The notes beneath the pieces were generated by a model. That model saw nothing but the letters and a program-made list of their open reading frames with translations. It searched no databases and was not told where the DNA came from. Of a stretch of 64,000 nt of DNA, positions 12,141 through 24,746 are shown one piece after another. Origin of the DNA: Trichaptum fuscoviolaceum. Its lineage: Eukaryota > Basidiomycota > Agaricomycetes > Hymenochaetales > Trichaptaceae. The position numbers and the translations under genes were made by a program. How positions within the stretch are numbered: the stretch's first letter is position 1; each line of letters opens with the position of its first letter. The stretch spans positions 2,683,040-2,747,039 of the forward strand of contig CAJSYZ010000009.1 in the NCBI GenBank assembly GCA_910574455.1, written 5' to 3'.

Positions 12141-13059
12141 TTAGTCCGCTCTTCCCACTATTTTCGAGATATGCAAGTTCTCTAACTCTCCGGTCTGTAG
12201 GTTATACAGCCATCCATGGATGTTGACAGCTTTCCCTTGCACTACATCACTCTTGGCAATCTTTGAGACCTGTTGATGAATATTAGCATTGATAAGGCGT
12301 GGAATAGCATGTGGTGTTCCCGGAGCGAATTGCGGATCCTTGGCAAGCTCAACGATCGACTTCAACCAGCGGGTCAAATGAGGCGATGGTTCAGCGAAGA
12401 CTTGTGTACAGGAAACTAAACAAAAGGGTCTTAGCTCAGAAAGGCATTAACTGCGATTTACAGATGTTCTTACTTAGCTTCTCCATTTGGGCGTTCGGAT
12501 AAGCTATCTTGTAGGCCGCGATGACTCCTCCGCACTCAGAATGACCGCCAACGATGACTGGCATCCAGTTGAGTGATCTGACACTAACATCTAGTGGCGC
12601 GGGCATGCTCACTGTGTTCGACTTTCAGTGTATCCACTGCGTATGCTAGGACGGACTGCGCTGAATCATCATCCAGGTAGAACAAGCTTTATAGGGAAAA
12701 TATGTCAGAAACACCGACCAACTACTAGCCGTAGTGCATGATATACATACTTCGCAATGTTCCTATGCACAAATATGTCGCCGGGCCTGCAGGCCGTCAG
12801 CACGCTTTCTGGGACTCGAGAATCCGCGCAACCAATCCAAAGGGCCTGTAAAGCACGCGACATTGCAAGCTCTTGTTAAGAAGCGCTTGCTCCTCATGAC
12901 ATAGAACGGACTGACCTTTGGATGTTGCTCGAGTGCTAAGCTCGGGAAGAACGTTGGGTCGAACTTCTTCACATCAGCAGACCATTGGGCATTCTTGCTC
13001 AACAGATGCTCAAGCTCTGGAGGAACTAGGGGAGGTGGAAGAGGACAGCTGCAGGACAT
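12141..13059 (-). CDS. Beta-carbonic anhydrase 1
   Basis: Interconverts CO2 and bicarbonate, which feeds carboxylases and CO2 sensing in fungi. Five exons: 12916-13059, 12751-12845, 12613-12686, 12474-12557, 12141-12415; 223 residues. The zinc ligands and catalytic dyad of beta-type enzymes are present: [12 protein letters not shown] (Cys, Asp-Arg pair) and GGHSECGG (His, Cys). Other family blocks are [12 protein letters not shown] at the start, [25 protein letters not shown] and the C-terminal [15 protein letters not shown]. No organelle-targeting peptide is obvious, so it is probably cytosolic. It has one more intron than the second carbonic anhydrase, placed just before [10 protein letters not shown]. 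The acceptor of exon 5 has a near alternative, so a few residues near the start of that exon are uncertain. Confidence 0.93.
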
Positions 13060-13120
13060 GTTTCTTGTGAGTGGTGGAGATGAAGATATTGTTGACTGAT
13101 TCTAAGTATGCAAAGTGAAA

Positions 13121-13130
13121 GGCTTTTATA
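13121..13130 (-). promoter_or_regulatory. TATA box of carbonic anhydrase 1
   Basis: TATAAAAGCC on the minus strand, 62-71 bp upstream of the start codon. The same ten bases occur upstream of carbonic anhydrase 2. Confidence 0.6.
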
Positions 13131-13990
13131 CCAAAATCGCGTCCATTCGACATGTCCTTTTACTTCCGATCAAAGTCGGAACACGGTAAGACCGTCGAAA
13201 CGGTCATCATTCAGTGCGATGTGCGTAGCATCTGGCATGCAGTATAGGCTGGAAGCCAGATCCTTTGTCCTCGGGCTTGAGCATACATATGCTGGATATT
13301 GAGTATATCTAACACCTACCCAGATTTCCAACTTAGCTTTCACATACAACTTCCATATTTGACGGGAACTATACTACATAGGCAAGCAGTACCTCCTTCC
13401 TCGATATATGATTTTGAAGATCCACAGTACTCACAGAGCTTGCGTACCTATCTCAGGCACTTCTATGTACTAACGGGCACTATCGAAGAGCCTGAAAGCG
13501 GATTCTCAAGTCCGAGACTACCGGGTGTAGCGGCGTACAATGGCTCAGAATCCGTCGGTGGCTCTTAGTGTCCGCATTCCAAACGTCGGACCTATTATAC
13601 TGATAATTCAATGTCATGACTTTTCAGTCTTTCAGGACTCTCCTTAATCGAGATGTTTATAGTTCGCTGATGGCCCTTCACTGCAATGGTTTCAGCGGAT
13701 GCTCCTCATCATCAAAGTAAACAGGCATGTCCTGGTCGCCTGAGGCGGTGGACTAACTTCAAGTTGAAGTACAGCAACTTGAATGTGATTATGTAATGAA
13801 CACTGGCATACTATTAGTAGTAACTTTGGGCGCCTAAATACTACTATGCCTCCTGTGGCAGTGAAGACCGCAACTTTTTGTCGAACTCGGCTCGGTAATC
13901 GTTCTCTTCCATAAACTTCTTCATATCATCATATTTCGAGATATAATCTCGCCTGAAGTTAAGCCTTGGTACTCAGGAAAGACTGTCTGC
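13131..13990. other. Divergent intergenic region between carbonic anhydrase 1 and utp22
   Basis: It should contain upstream elements of both genes. Two CAACTTGAA words occur close together in opposite orientation (13758-13766 and 13775-13783), the first inside the palindrome ACTTCAAGTTGAAGT. No coding region was recognised. Confidence 0.45.
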
Positions 13991-16900
13991 ATGCTCAAGG
14001 ATGAGAAAAAATCTAATGGGAAAGCGACCCACCCAGTAAAGGCTAAAGAACTTGAAATTGAGGTGAGTTAAGACTCCGTTGCAGAATAATCTAAAGGTTG
14101 CTGACACCTCTGCTATGTGAAAGATCATGGAGGAAGACTCTATATTCATAGAATCTGGAATTGAAGTCGAAGGCGTCGCAGAAGAAGGTCCTGAAGTACA
14201 TATGGATGAGGACGAACCTGATGGCGAATGGGGAGGTATCGAGGGGATGGAAGAGTCGAATGTAGCTCAGGGCGGGCCAAATGGACATAAAGGAGGTCCG
14301 AAAGTAAATGTTACACCTACTCGGGATGAGATTCGAGCCATAAACGAAGCGTCTGAGCTGTTCAAGTCGAATACATTCAAACTGCAGGTACGAAATGCAT
14401 AACTCTTCTATCTATACCTTTATGCTCAGTGTCTTAATACCGAATAGATTGACGCGCTTTTGCCGCATGTGCGACCCAAAGAATCACGCATCAAGCCTTT
14501 AGATGAATTTCTTCGATTACTATACACTTTCCTGACTTCCTTGCCTCCGCGATCTCCGACACATCCCTTGGAGGCGGCTCGTGCACTACAGAAACAGGGG
14601 ATCAATGTGACATATCCCATTCCTCAGCCTTCCGAAGGTGTTAAATGGACTGTTGCGTTTGAGAGGCCGAGCGAAATAAACGTAGTTGGAAGTTGGCCGA
14701 ACAAAATTGGTGTAAAAGCTGCCAGCGGACCAGCGTGGATGGTAGACCTAGCTTTGGAAATGCCTGCAGTACGTGTTCCCGCCTTTTCTCAGATTAGAGT
14801 CTTTGACTGAGTGACTTTGAAGTCTCTGCTACAAGAAAAAGATTATCTGGATGGTCGCTTCTTTCACAAGCGAGCCTTTTATCTTGCTTCTGTAGCACAG
14901 TCAATCGCCTCAAATAAGAAAATCCATGTCGATATGTCATATGATACATTGTACTCAGATAACCGTCTACCGTCGTTGGTCCTGTCGCATCAGAAAGGTA
15001 AGTCAAACCCTCTTCAGTTGCGTTCTGTCCCATTCACATACTAGCATATTGACGTAGCATTCAGATGACTCTTCAACTGATTTCTCTTCCCTCAACGCAT
15101 GCGTTAGGCTGTTCCCTATCATACCTTCGCCGAGCCCCGTCTCCCTCCATCACCTGTCACCTTCTCATTGTAACTTGCGTATAAAGTTGGAACCGGAAGG
15201 TGAAGTCAGCGCTAATAAACCCACAACTAATTATAACATGGCAATGCTTGCATGTACGACACCTCGTTCACAACTACTCAGGACATATGACACGATTCAG
15301 AACGTACCTACCTTCCGAGACGCTTTGGCTTTGCTCCGCGTTTGGGCTAATCAGCGTGGTTACGGCCCCTACCGTGATCCCCGCGGCTCAATTGCAGGCT
15401 TTGAAGGTCGTGGATATTTCTGGGCTGCGCTTCTCACCATCTTAATCGTTGGAGAGGAACCCAAGTCCTCGCGGACTTCCAGACAGTCAAGATGGAGGAC
15501 AGTCGGGAAAGGCTTGAGTTCGTACCAGCTTTTCCGGGCATCTCTCGATTTCTTGTGTAAGCCAAGCATCAGATTATTCGTAACATACCCTAACATTGAC
15601 TTGAAGCAAGCCATGACTTCAGTACAGAAGCTGTCATCACAAAGGGTGGAACTAAGGTATGCTCGTACTGTCTTCTATTTTGAGTACTATTCTAACCCAT
15701 TTTTCTCCAGTATTCACTAGACGCATATGACCAAATTCATCGTCCAGTGTTTGTCGATGCCTCTTCCACGAACATTTTGGCTGGTGTCCCAATCTCTTCT
15801 CTCGATTTGGTACGATCTCAAATAACAATTCTTTTTTAATGCTAATAATTGGGATTAGCTTCGGCATGATGCAAAAGTTACTCTTGACATCCTAAATAAG
15901 AGCTCTAGTGCCTCAGATCCATTCGCAGAGTTGTTCTTACAGGATCAGCGACATCTTTATACTCGCTTCGATGTTGTAATCACGTAAGTCTTTTGGCTCC
16001 TTCTTGGATAGCAAGAGTTGAAGAATGTTTCAGTGTAGATTTGAGACGTGTTTCTCTGCGAACGACAGACCAGCTGGAACTGATCGATTTCGGATCGCCG
16101 TCTGGATACCTTATCAACACTATCGGAGGTCTATTACGACGAGGGCTTGGTGATCGGGTACATGCAATTGGCTTGGTTACCCCTGCGAACGAATGTTTCG
16201 GACTGAAAGAAGGGATTGTGGCGAAACCTCTGTCAAGCATTGCCATAGGCCTCATATTAAATACGGCGAACGCATTTAGGTTAGTCGACCACGGGCCAGC
16301 GGCATCTGACCAAGAGACTTCAGAGACTGCCGAGTTCCGTACTTTCTGGGGTAAAAAGGCAGAGCTCCGACGCTTCAAGGACGGACGAATTGCCGAAAGC
16401 GTTGTATGGGATGTCAAAAACTCTGACGAACGTGCAAGAATACCGGCCTTGATTGTGCGGCACATTCTCGAGCATCACCTGGGCCTGGACGGGGAGAAAG
16501 ATACAAAATTTGTACAGAAGGACTTCGATGATCTTCTTCACATTCCGGAGACGCTCCTACCTGTTTTCCGTCTAGAAGGCACCGTGCCTGGCTTCAAGGG
16601 AGCATTGAATGCTTTCGACAAGTTCGTCAAAGACCTGAAGGGCTTGGAGGAAGAGCTTCCTCTGTCTGTCCTTAACGTAAGCCCGATCTCCAGTGCCTTG
16701 AGATACACCGCTGCATTCGCCCCGATACCGATTTCCCCCAGGACGGGTGCATTTTTGCCCCCTACACTCCGTTATTTGCCGTCTATCGAGGTAATCATTC
16801 AGTTCGAAAGATCAGGTCGTTGGCCCGACGACCTGAAAGCGATACAGAAAATGAAACTTGCGTTCTTTGAGCGTATTGCCAGCGGGCTCATGGTAAAGGT

Positions 16901-18348
16901 TGAGGGTCTTCAGGCATCTGTCGTTGTTACAGACGAGCAACCCCTCCCAGAGATCGCAGATACAGTATATCTCGAAGTATTCACTCCGGAAGGTTGGGCG
17001 TTTAAGGCTCGAATCTGGCATGACCGTGAAGCGACTCTGCTAGGACGGCTACTGGCAGATAAAAAAACGCTGCTGAATGGCGCTGCAAGGAAACCCCCAA
17101 CGAAAGATGAGCCTAGTGGTATTGAGAAACAGCAAGCTGTGGAAGCACATTCGATTTACATCCGACGATTCATCCATGCTCCTGCGCATCACCGAGCTAT
17201 TTCTAGTTTGATCCACATCTTCCCTGCATATGCGGGGACGGTGAGGCTCGCCAAACGATGGCTCTCTTCTCACTGGCTCCTCTCGGGTCATGTGCACGAA
17301 GAAGCTGTCGAGCTTCTCTGTGCCTACCTCTTCTTAGGGGACTCGAACTCTGCTTTGCTACAAAGCGACTCCACAGTCGCCTTGCGTGCTCCTGGAACCA
17401 AGGAATCAGGGTTCTTCCGATTTGTCTCGTTTTTAAGTAAATGGAAATGGGAGGCAGGCCTTTTCGTCCCAGTCTACAGTTCAGATCCCAGCGACGAAGA
17501 AGAAAAAACAACCGTGCATGTCAAAGCTGGATCAGGCAGCGGTGTGTGGACGATCTCGACGAGAGAGGACCCAGAGGGACGAATGTGGACCCGTGATGGC
17601 CCTTTGTTACCTGTGGCAAGACGGATACAAGCACTCGCGACCTCGACCATAAAATATGCTCAGGAGAATGAGAAGGGAGGGCTGGTTCCAAAGGCAAGTT
17701 TACTCACCATGTGTGCTTTTGTCCCTAACGTACTTATGGGATACGAATCTCTTCTCTTTAGGCACTTTTCCTCCATCCAACCGGAGATTACGACATTCTC
17801 ATTCACTTAGACCCGAGCGTCATCTGTCGGCATCACCAGCGACTTGTGGTGGACGAGCAACAAGCCCGAGGCGTGCAAAAATATGCCAACATCTCCGCGC
17901 AGTCTGGCGATGACAAGCTACTTCCGGATTTCGACCCTGTGGCCTTATTTATTCGCGACCTCCGAGTGAATATGCTTGTCGTCCTGTATTATGGTATTAA
18001 GACTCACTTTGTTTCTTTGTAGCGCATCTACGCTGGGACACTCGAGTTTTTCTACGATTCATACGGAGCATCAACGGTCGGCGCGGTCTGGGATTACAGC
18101 ATCCTCCAACCAAGGCCATTCCGAGTCTTGGCCGACTACAATTCGTTACCAATCGAACAAGTGCGTGTATTCTAGATCATTTCAACTGACTTTCAATTAC
18201 TTGTTGAGCTCATTGCATCACATAGGCTTCCGAGAAATCCAAGCAAAAAGAGCAAGTTAAGCTCAACCAGGCTGCTGTGTTGGCAGAATTGCAGAGACTA
18301 GGAGACGGCTTAGTCAAGTTTATCGAAGTACAAAAGCTTCATGTTTGA
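13991..18348 (+). CDS. utp22: Utp22/Nrap, U3 snoRNP-associated ribosome biogenesis factor
   Basis: Nucleolar protein of the small-subunit processome (UTP-C module in yeast), needed for 18S rRNA maturation. Twelve exons: 13991-14062, 14124-14387, 14448-14768, 14823-14997, 15065-15556, 15607-15656, 15711-15809, 15859-15983, 16034-17693, 17762-17965, 18023-18160, 18226-18348; 1240 residues, close to the 1237 of yeast Utp22. Recognisable blocks are PLDEFLRLLYTFLTSLP, FLSSHDFSTEAVITKGG, LRRGLGDRV, FWGKKAELRRFKDGRI and FLHPTGDYDILIHLDPS. The fold is nucleotidyltransferase-like. The start at 13991 was chosen because the short lysine-rich first exon ends in a clean GTGAGT donor and joins in frame. 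The intron at 17694-17761 has a GC donor (AAG/GCAAGT). Confidence 0.93.
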
Positions 18349-18611
18349 ACGGAGATTCGGACTCTGCGTTCGGTTAAATCTGTCTAAGGAGGCAAAAAGT
18401 AGTTTATTGTAGTTTAATCGGGTTTTACCTCTTGAATATCTGCAACATTACACGCGTACTTCAGAGTTGTATGGGTGATAATCGTGGCTGAAACTCCTGC
18501 TCAACAATAATGGTCTGAACTACTCTAACTAATGGACATATGTCCTACAAGATCCACTACACAAACCACGGGAAGCGCCGACTACATCCCCTCCCACACG
18601 AACCCTAATGC

Positions 18612-20501
18612 CTAACAGTCTAAAGGAGTAGCGTTGTGCTGGTATATGTATGCGTCTTCTGAGGGTGGGACAGCCTTGAAGAGCTTTCCGAGTTCTTCGT
18701 CTGGAGAACGGAATTAGATAAGCTAGCCAGCGCACAAGGTCTTCAGACAATACAACACTTACAATCCGGATCACTCTCCACCCGCACAAAGTGCTTCAAC
18801 TGCCACTTCTCTCCCTTCGCCTGCTCGTCCCGCCTCCGCTGCCTCTGTTCGTTTTCGATCTTGCTCTTCTCTTTGCTTGCCGTCTCGTAGTCACCCGTCT
18901 TTATGCCGCGCGCGACCTTCTCCCACAGCTTCCGGCTTTCCCAGTCGCCTTGCTTGTCCAATGAGCAGACGATGGCTTCCTCCTTGTGTGGGGTGACGTT
19001 CGTGAACTCCATGCCGGTCTTCTTGTCCCGCGAGATGCTGTCCCACTGTCCTTCAAATGTGTACAGAGGGATCGTCCCAGAGACGGACGGACGAGTGACG
19101 GTAGCTTTGAATGTGTGAGCTTTTCCGGAGAAGTAGCCGCGGCCAGAGTATTCGATCTAATGAAAAATACCAATTTTAGTTATGCCATGCATAATATTCA
19201 TGGGAAAAGTGCATACCGTAGATATGAATCCGGTTGATGAAGCGATATATGATGTTTCCGACAGCTCGATATACGGACTTCCAACCAGTAGACCAGCAAT
19301 AACAAGGCGAGGGAGTGTCACAAGGTACGTCTCCTTCTCCCCTGAAGGTAGATTCACGTTCAGGATCGCATGGCCCACTTGCTTCACTATTCATATCATT
19401 CCAAAATGTGTTTTAGGGATATTTTTTTGTAGCATAGATGATCATCAACACACCTATAATGCTCGCCCCGCTGAATGATGTCTTCTGGGCATTATGCCCC
19501 TGAAGCGAGATGCCCTTCGCTTTATTCTCGATGTAGTACGCAGTGATCGGAGGGTGGTGTGAAACCTGCTCGACGATGAGGTCCGTGCGTCCGCGACCAT
19601 TTACATCTGGCCAATAGCCATAAAACAATCTAGAGAAGATATTAATATAGCATTATAGAGAATATCGTATGACGCGGAATGGAAACGTACTCTCCAAGGA
19701 CGGGGTTTAAAGGTCTGTTAAGAATTTGGTAAGTTTGTAACCATTAACTTGTAGCGTTAAGCGCACTTCTTCTCTGAACCCATTGACTCATTACGCGTCG
19801 TATACTGGCTCTTGAGCGTGCTCTGGTATTCGGGATGCAGTGATCAATGCTTGAGACACCATAATAAACAAGAAGCAAGAGACATACGATGAACCACCTG
19901 AGTACGGCAACGGCACGCGCTTCCGCAGTAGGCGCATCCGCGATGGCTGAGAATAGCTCGGGACGCTCATTCCAGTACGCTAGTAAGGATATAAGGAGTT
20001 ATCCCGATCATGTTGATCATAGGAGGAATCATTTGAACGCAAAGGTGGCATGTAGAGAGGAGAGGAGCGGTTTCGTGGAAGAGGCAAGTTTTAATATCGA
20101 ATTGCAGGTGGGTCAGAGCAGCCTCGTTAGCACATAGGACAAAAGCAATGACAGAAGGGATGAACGTACCAGGAAACTCCGTCAGCGATGTGGGCGAGAG
20201 GATAAATGGCGGTGCGGTGAGGGAGGACAGATCACCGGTGAAAGTAGCGATCCTGTAGCAATTCTATCAGAACCGAAGATGCGAAATAGAATATTTAGGT
20301 TACTCACGACTTCAGAAAGGATGTCCAGCTAGATCTTTGAGAGGCGGGGACCGCGGTTGCCTGTATGTAATTGACCATGCATCAGCATTCACTCGCCTTA
20401 TAGCTCAGACATCATCTCTCTTCCTCCTCTTTCCGCCACCCTCCTGCACAGTTCGAACAACGCACCTCAGAGCTAATCGAGCTACTGTCGTTATCAGCCA
20501 T
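18612..20501 (-). CDS. kes1: Kes1/Osh4-type oxysterol-binding protein
   Basis: Cytosolic lipid exchanger carrying sterol and PI4P between membranes (Osh4/Kes1 family). Ten exons: 20466-20501, 20308-20360, 20170-20252, 19888-19979, 19767-19810, 19691-19714, 19454-19629, 19217-19386, 18763-19156, 18612-18700; 386 residues from the ATG used (yeast Kes1 has 434). Near the N-terminus SSWTSFLKSIATFTGDLSSL matches the Kes1 lid region. The family signature EQVSHHPP, KKPLNPVLGE and the YSGRGYFSG block are present. There is no PH or ankyrin domain, so this is the short Osh type. The frame stays open upstream of the chosen ATG through a lysine/glutamate-rich stretch to about 20600 without an ATG, so an additional 5' exon may exist. 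It converges on utp22 with 263 bp between stop codons. Confidence 0.92.
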
Positions 20502-22066
20502 TTCTGAGTCTTCTTCCTTCGGTGTCTCGATCTCCTTCGACTTCCTCCTCTTCGCTTCTGACTTGTCGGACTTGCTTGTTTTTCCTCTCAGCAAATGCAC
20601 GGTGGCAAAGCTCGATAATACGGCAGCTGCTGGGAGTCGAGTAATGCGCGTATTTGTGCTGCGAATGTACGACTGTACGTTAAGTTGGTTGGAGCGGGGT
20701 GCGTCGGGGATCCGCTAGCTGCTTAGACGGCAGTAAATTCGGTGTCTTTCAGAGAGTGATCTCGAGTGTATGTATACCTCCTATGTGCTCCTTCTGGCAA
20801 TATTAGTTGAAAGAGATGAAAGGGTCGAGCGATTCGACTGAAGCGACAAAGGTGTGATGAAGGTCGTGGTCCACTCGTCGATGGCAACTCTCGAGCTGCT
20901 ATAGTGCTTATTCAGGGTCGCGGTTAATCACTGGCAGTTAATTTCAAGCTCGACTTCGCCATCGAACGACATCAGCACTACAGTGGCAGCATAAAGCTGG
21001 TCTACTTACTTTGAGTTGAGGGAGAATATGTAAGAAGTAACGATTTGAAGGGCAAGGAGAAGGAAAAGGAGGGTGTAGTAGAGCAATGGTATGAGAAGAC
21101 TGCACCTAATTGATATGGACCCCCCTGGCCCTCGTTGAAGGTGTGATGTCACTCCAAGTCTGACCACTGATACTAATAGTTCATATGCACCACCCAATCA
21201 TATGTATGTCGCACTCAACACCGCCTTGCTTGATCTGATGCTGTGCGTCCACAACTTCTCGTGAGTATTGCGCAGCACATCTAGTGCGTAAAACACAGGT
21301 CCCGCTTTATTGGTTTCTTAAAAGCTGGCTCTTCTTGACCCTAGTATGTACAATGAGTGGTGTTAGCAGACCTGAAATCGACTTCGTGCACAGCTCAGCT
21401 GTTTACAGAGACTCAAAGGCACGTACAGTACATATGCCAGTGTATGCGGTACAGTTTAAGTTGTGAAAAAGTGTCGAAAGGCCCTTTTGCATATGATAAC
21501 TTGAAGAGATGTAAACCTCTTGAATTATCAATACACTATTGTGCGATGTGGGAGTGGTTGCGAAAACCATCGCGGTCCTCGTTTTTGGGACTCAAAGGTA
21601 CAAAGTGTCCCGAGCTAGGCACCTGTGAGCTTTCGGGTTCAAGGTTTGGCATGGCAGAATAACCCCAATGCTTAATCCACAGCTGCGTATATACCTCAAG
21701 TTCAGAATTACTGCCTCCATGTCTTCGGAATACAAGTTTCATGACATTTGTTTCTTGAGTGGCTAACCATTGCGAATGTATGTATATTTATGTACAGCAC
21801 GTCGGGGGTTTTCATTTTCTCTAGGTATATAAGCACGAAGTTCGGAATGAGATATGCCGCGTCATTGGAGGCGGATAATTACAGTTATGATACGGCACAT
21901 CGTGGAAATGCGGTATGCTATAAGTAAGAGACAGACAGAGGAAGAGGCAGAGGAAGAGTACAGTCGTACACGAACGGACTAGGAAATAAAATAGAATAGA
22001 GACAGGAAGAAGCAAACAGAGTTCGGATGAATCGGAATACAGATGAGGATGCGGCGGATGAAATAT
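20502..22066. other. Intergenic, nothing recognised
   Basis: It holds the kes1 promoter and the 3' flank of the HMG-box gene. The frame just upstream of kes1 (20502-20600) is charged and may belong to that gene. Otherwise only short open frames are seen. Confidence 0.5.
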
Positions 22067-22771
22067 TTAATCATCATCTTCATCGCCACCGCTCACATTC
22101 TTCTGCTACAGTAGATATATGCATTAGCGACTACACTCAAAATAAGAGATGGAATATACAAACATCATAGCTCTCCTTCTCCGCCTCAGCGCGAGCCTTA
22201 TCGCGTGCAGCCTGTTCAATGTAAGGCTATGTACATGTACCGCAGGATGTTAGTGCACCCGCAAGCTTATAGGATTCCGCGTAACATACCCTCTTCTCCG
22301 ACTCATCGAGCTCCTTCCATTTTGCACCGAGCAGCTTTCCGACTTCGCCTACATCAAATAGATATGGTCAGAAGTGCGGAGACAGGGAAAGCGGATGAAG
22401 TGCTTACCGAAGCCGGCATCGGGGTTTTCAGTCTTGATGCGCTCGCGCCAGTCCTGACTGAAGAACATGTATGCAGAGAGGGCACGCTTGGGGGCATTCG
22501 GATCCTTCTTGGTCTTGCGCGCGGCACCCTTCTCAGCAGGAGCTTTGCGGGTCGACTGCCATGATGCAAAGTACAGCGACACAGTGAGCGAAACGCACAT
22601 AATATTGCACGTTGAAGCGATGGAAAGTCATTTGTGAGTTGATTTGCGTTCAAACACAAGTAGATAAGACCACATCAATGCCACAAGATAAGCGTCGTCA
22701 GCGAGGTTGAAAACCGACGAGCAGAGGACCATCGGACGCACCTTGGACTTAGAGGAGGCTTCCTTCGGCAT
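22067..22771 (-). CDS. Small HMG-box chromatin protein (Nhp6-like)
   Basis: Non-sequence-specific DNA-bending protein of the HMGB/Nhp6 type, acting in the nucleus with remodellers such as FACT (family knowledge). Five exons: 22742-22771, 22408-22555, 22290-22348, 22164-22226, 22067-22105; 112 residues. A short basic N-terminus ([20 protein letters not shown]) leads into a single HMG box ([56 protein letters not shown]), with a short acidic tail ending GGDEDDD. Size and layout match Nhp6 (about 93-99 residues in yeast) with the acidic tail added. The first intron is 186 nt, longer than usual here, a common feature of highly expressed fungal genes. Confidence 0.93.
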
Positions 22772-23793
22772 CTGCAAACCAAAACAAACATATCAGCTCT
22801 CGATTCTCGAAAATCGCTCCGGATCGCGTTGAGGGACGCGTCATTCCCTTGCCCAACGACGACGACGACGGGTCTTATCCGATTTTTTCAGATGTTGAGC
22901 GAGGTAGAAGGGAAGGTGATAATACGCGAACGCGTTACAGCGCATATATGGACACAAATGAGACGCGCGACGCGAAGTGCAGTATTCTGCCCGCCATCGA
23001 CGCCCGCCGACGCCGTCGTCGCCGCCAGGGATCAGGGTTGACAGCAAAGATACGATAAAACCAACCTTATTTACTGTCCGAGAAATTATTTGTTGAGGGA
23101 TGAGGGGAGGGAGCGGAGGGCTGAGTAGAAGCAAATGATATATGGAATAGGCTTGCAGTGGTAGTACTGGGTGGACGGCCTTGCCTTTTCGCTGGGGACG
23201 CCTGCTTGCACTGCGGTTTGGCTGAGGGGCAACCGTTGGCGGGTGGGAATCCAAACAGCACAACAACCCCTTGCGGAAGCCCCCGAAACGGAGCTTGAAA
23301 TGTAGAACGCAGATCACGTGGTGCGCATATAGGCATCGAGTCCTTCGCACCGAACTCTATTACTATGGCAAAGTACAGATTTTCTACATCTCAAGGTTAC
23401 TCTATGACTAAAGATTCGTTGGATAGGCCATAAGTAAGATATTATGGAAATGCTACTCGCCTTTTTGCCCTCCCGCCCAAGCACAGGGCAAGAAAATAAC
23501 AAAAGTACCAAACATGCACATTCTTCGTTTCGGTATGAATCTAGTGACGACAATCATATAGGACGCACCTGCTTCAATATTGACAATAAGACTAAGCATC
23601 GAGCAGCACGCACGATCTGATGTTGAGCTATGCTGGAATCTAGACGAACATCATTCAGTCACGAAATCCGCAGAATCAAGGGAAGGAACTCACAAATACC
23701 CGCTATTCGAAGTTCAATCACACCTAGTACACAGAATGACAAAAGGCGTCTTCGAAACGCGCCTGAAACTTACACCCAGCATGCCAGCCTGAA
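22772..23793. other. HMG-box gene promoter region
   Basis: No coding region was recognised. A short CGA run lies at about 22856-22870, and the DNA upstream is GC-rich. The region ends where the transposon relic begins. Confidence 0.45.
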
Positions 23794-24171
23794 TTAATTG
23801 ATTTTTTCCTCGTAATTGCGGCTATGAACTCTTCGACCTTCTTTCGAAGTATGGAATCGACTCACTGATGGCATATATGCTATGTGATGCATTGCATGAG
23901 CACCAGGCTTCGCCCGATCGTATTTGGACTGATTTCCGAGGGACATATAAATTGGCCAGAGCGTTTTGGATCCGAAGTCCGCGAGGTGAGTAGAATCAGA
24001 CCATAACATAATTGTGGCAATTGCTCGAGGATAATTGTCATCCTCCTCAGGAGGCAAATTAATCTCTTGAACCTTTCGGTGCTCTTCCAGCCATGCGTCC
24101 GCCGTGATTAGTTCGACACGCCTCAGGTGGCAAAGGACCGCACCGTCCAATACAAGGGAAATGCAAATCAC
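23794..24171 (-). pseudogene. Relic of a Plavaka-type DNA transposon
   Basis: The frame contains IMLWSDSTHLADFGSKTLWP, IYMSLGNQSKYDRAKPGAHA and MHHIAYMPS. In fungal Plavaka (CACTA-like) transposases the corresponding block reads like A-x-M-x-WSD-x-TH-x-A-x-FG...LWP-x-Y...GNQSKY-x-R...HH-x-AY-x-PS, which I recognise from family knowledge. Only about 125 residues remain of a protein that is normally well over 800, with stops on both sides and no terminal repeats seen. It lies between the HMG-box gene and dus4. Sequence up to about 24600 may belong to the same relic but is too decayed to assign. Confidence 0.75.
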
Positions 24172-24746
24172 ATTAGCTCCCTATTCAATGATAGGGCCGA
24201 GGTGGACATCGTACAGAATAGAGCGTCAGCTTCTCTATGGTGTACGATGTCCTTCGCATGGTGGTGGTAGGAGCTTATTAGGAGTGGTGGACGAACGCAC
24301 GCAGCCTTTTATCCAATTTGGATCCAAACCCAGACGGCTGACAAGAGGTTGGGATGACGCAGTCCTGACGTACTTCAACTTGCAGCTCACCAAAATATTA
24401 AGCTGGGCACCCAGCTGCGCTTCCCCGTAATGCCATCGAACTGATAACCGTCTAATTTGAAGGGCGGCTTCTTATAGTGTACGTCTGGGGCGTTCTCATT
24501 ATGCCAATATCCGATAGAGTTTATTGAGGACAAAAGTACCCATCGACTCAACAAAAGAAGAGATGGATCTGCACGCTCCTTCCGCAGGTGCCACATATCT
24601 TGCGTAAAGCAGAGACTCCAAACTTTGAGAGGGTATGTTTAGTGACCTCCAAAGAAAATCTTCGCAATACATACACGTAAACAATCAAAGGCACCATAAT
24701 CTAGAGATCTGCGAGATGATCACCGAGAGCATCACCGGGACCCAAT
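24172..24746. other. Spacer, possibly more transposon debris
   Basis: Short minus-strand frames here (for example 24387-24596) show no clear domain. Position and strand would fit further decayed transposon sequence, followed by the 3' flank of dus4. Confidence 0.3.

Noticed and set aside
15980..16465. 161-residue open frame opposite utp22 exon 9
   Set aside because: It is the antisense of a well-supported coding exon and has no recognisable domain.
20502..20600. Extended N-terminus of kes1
   Set aside because: The frame is open and charged but contains no ATG; only GTG would start it, which is not credible for a eukaryote. A missing 5' exon is possible.
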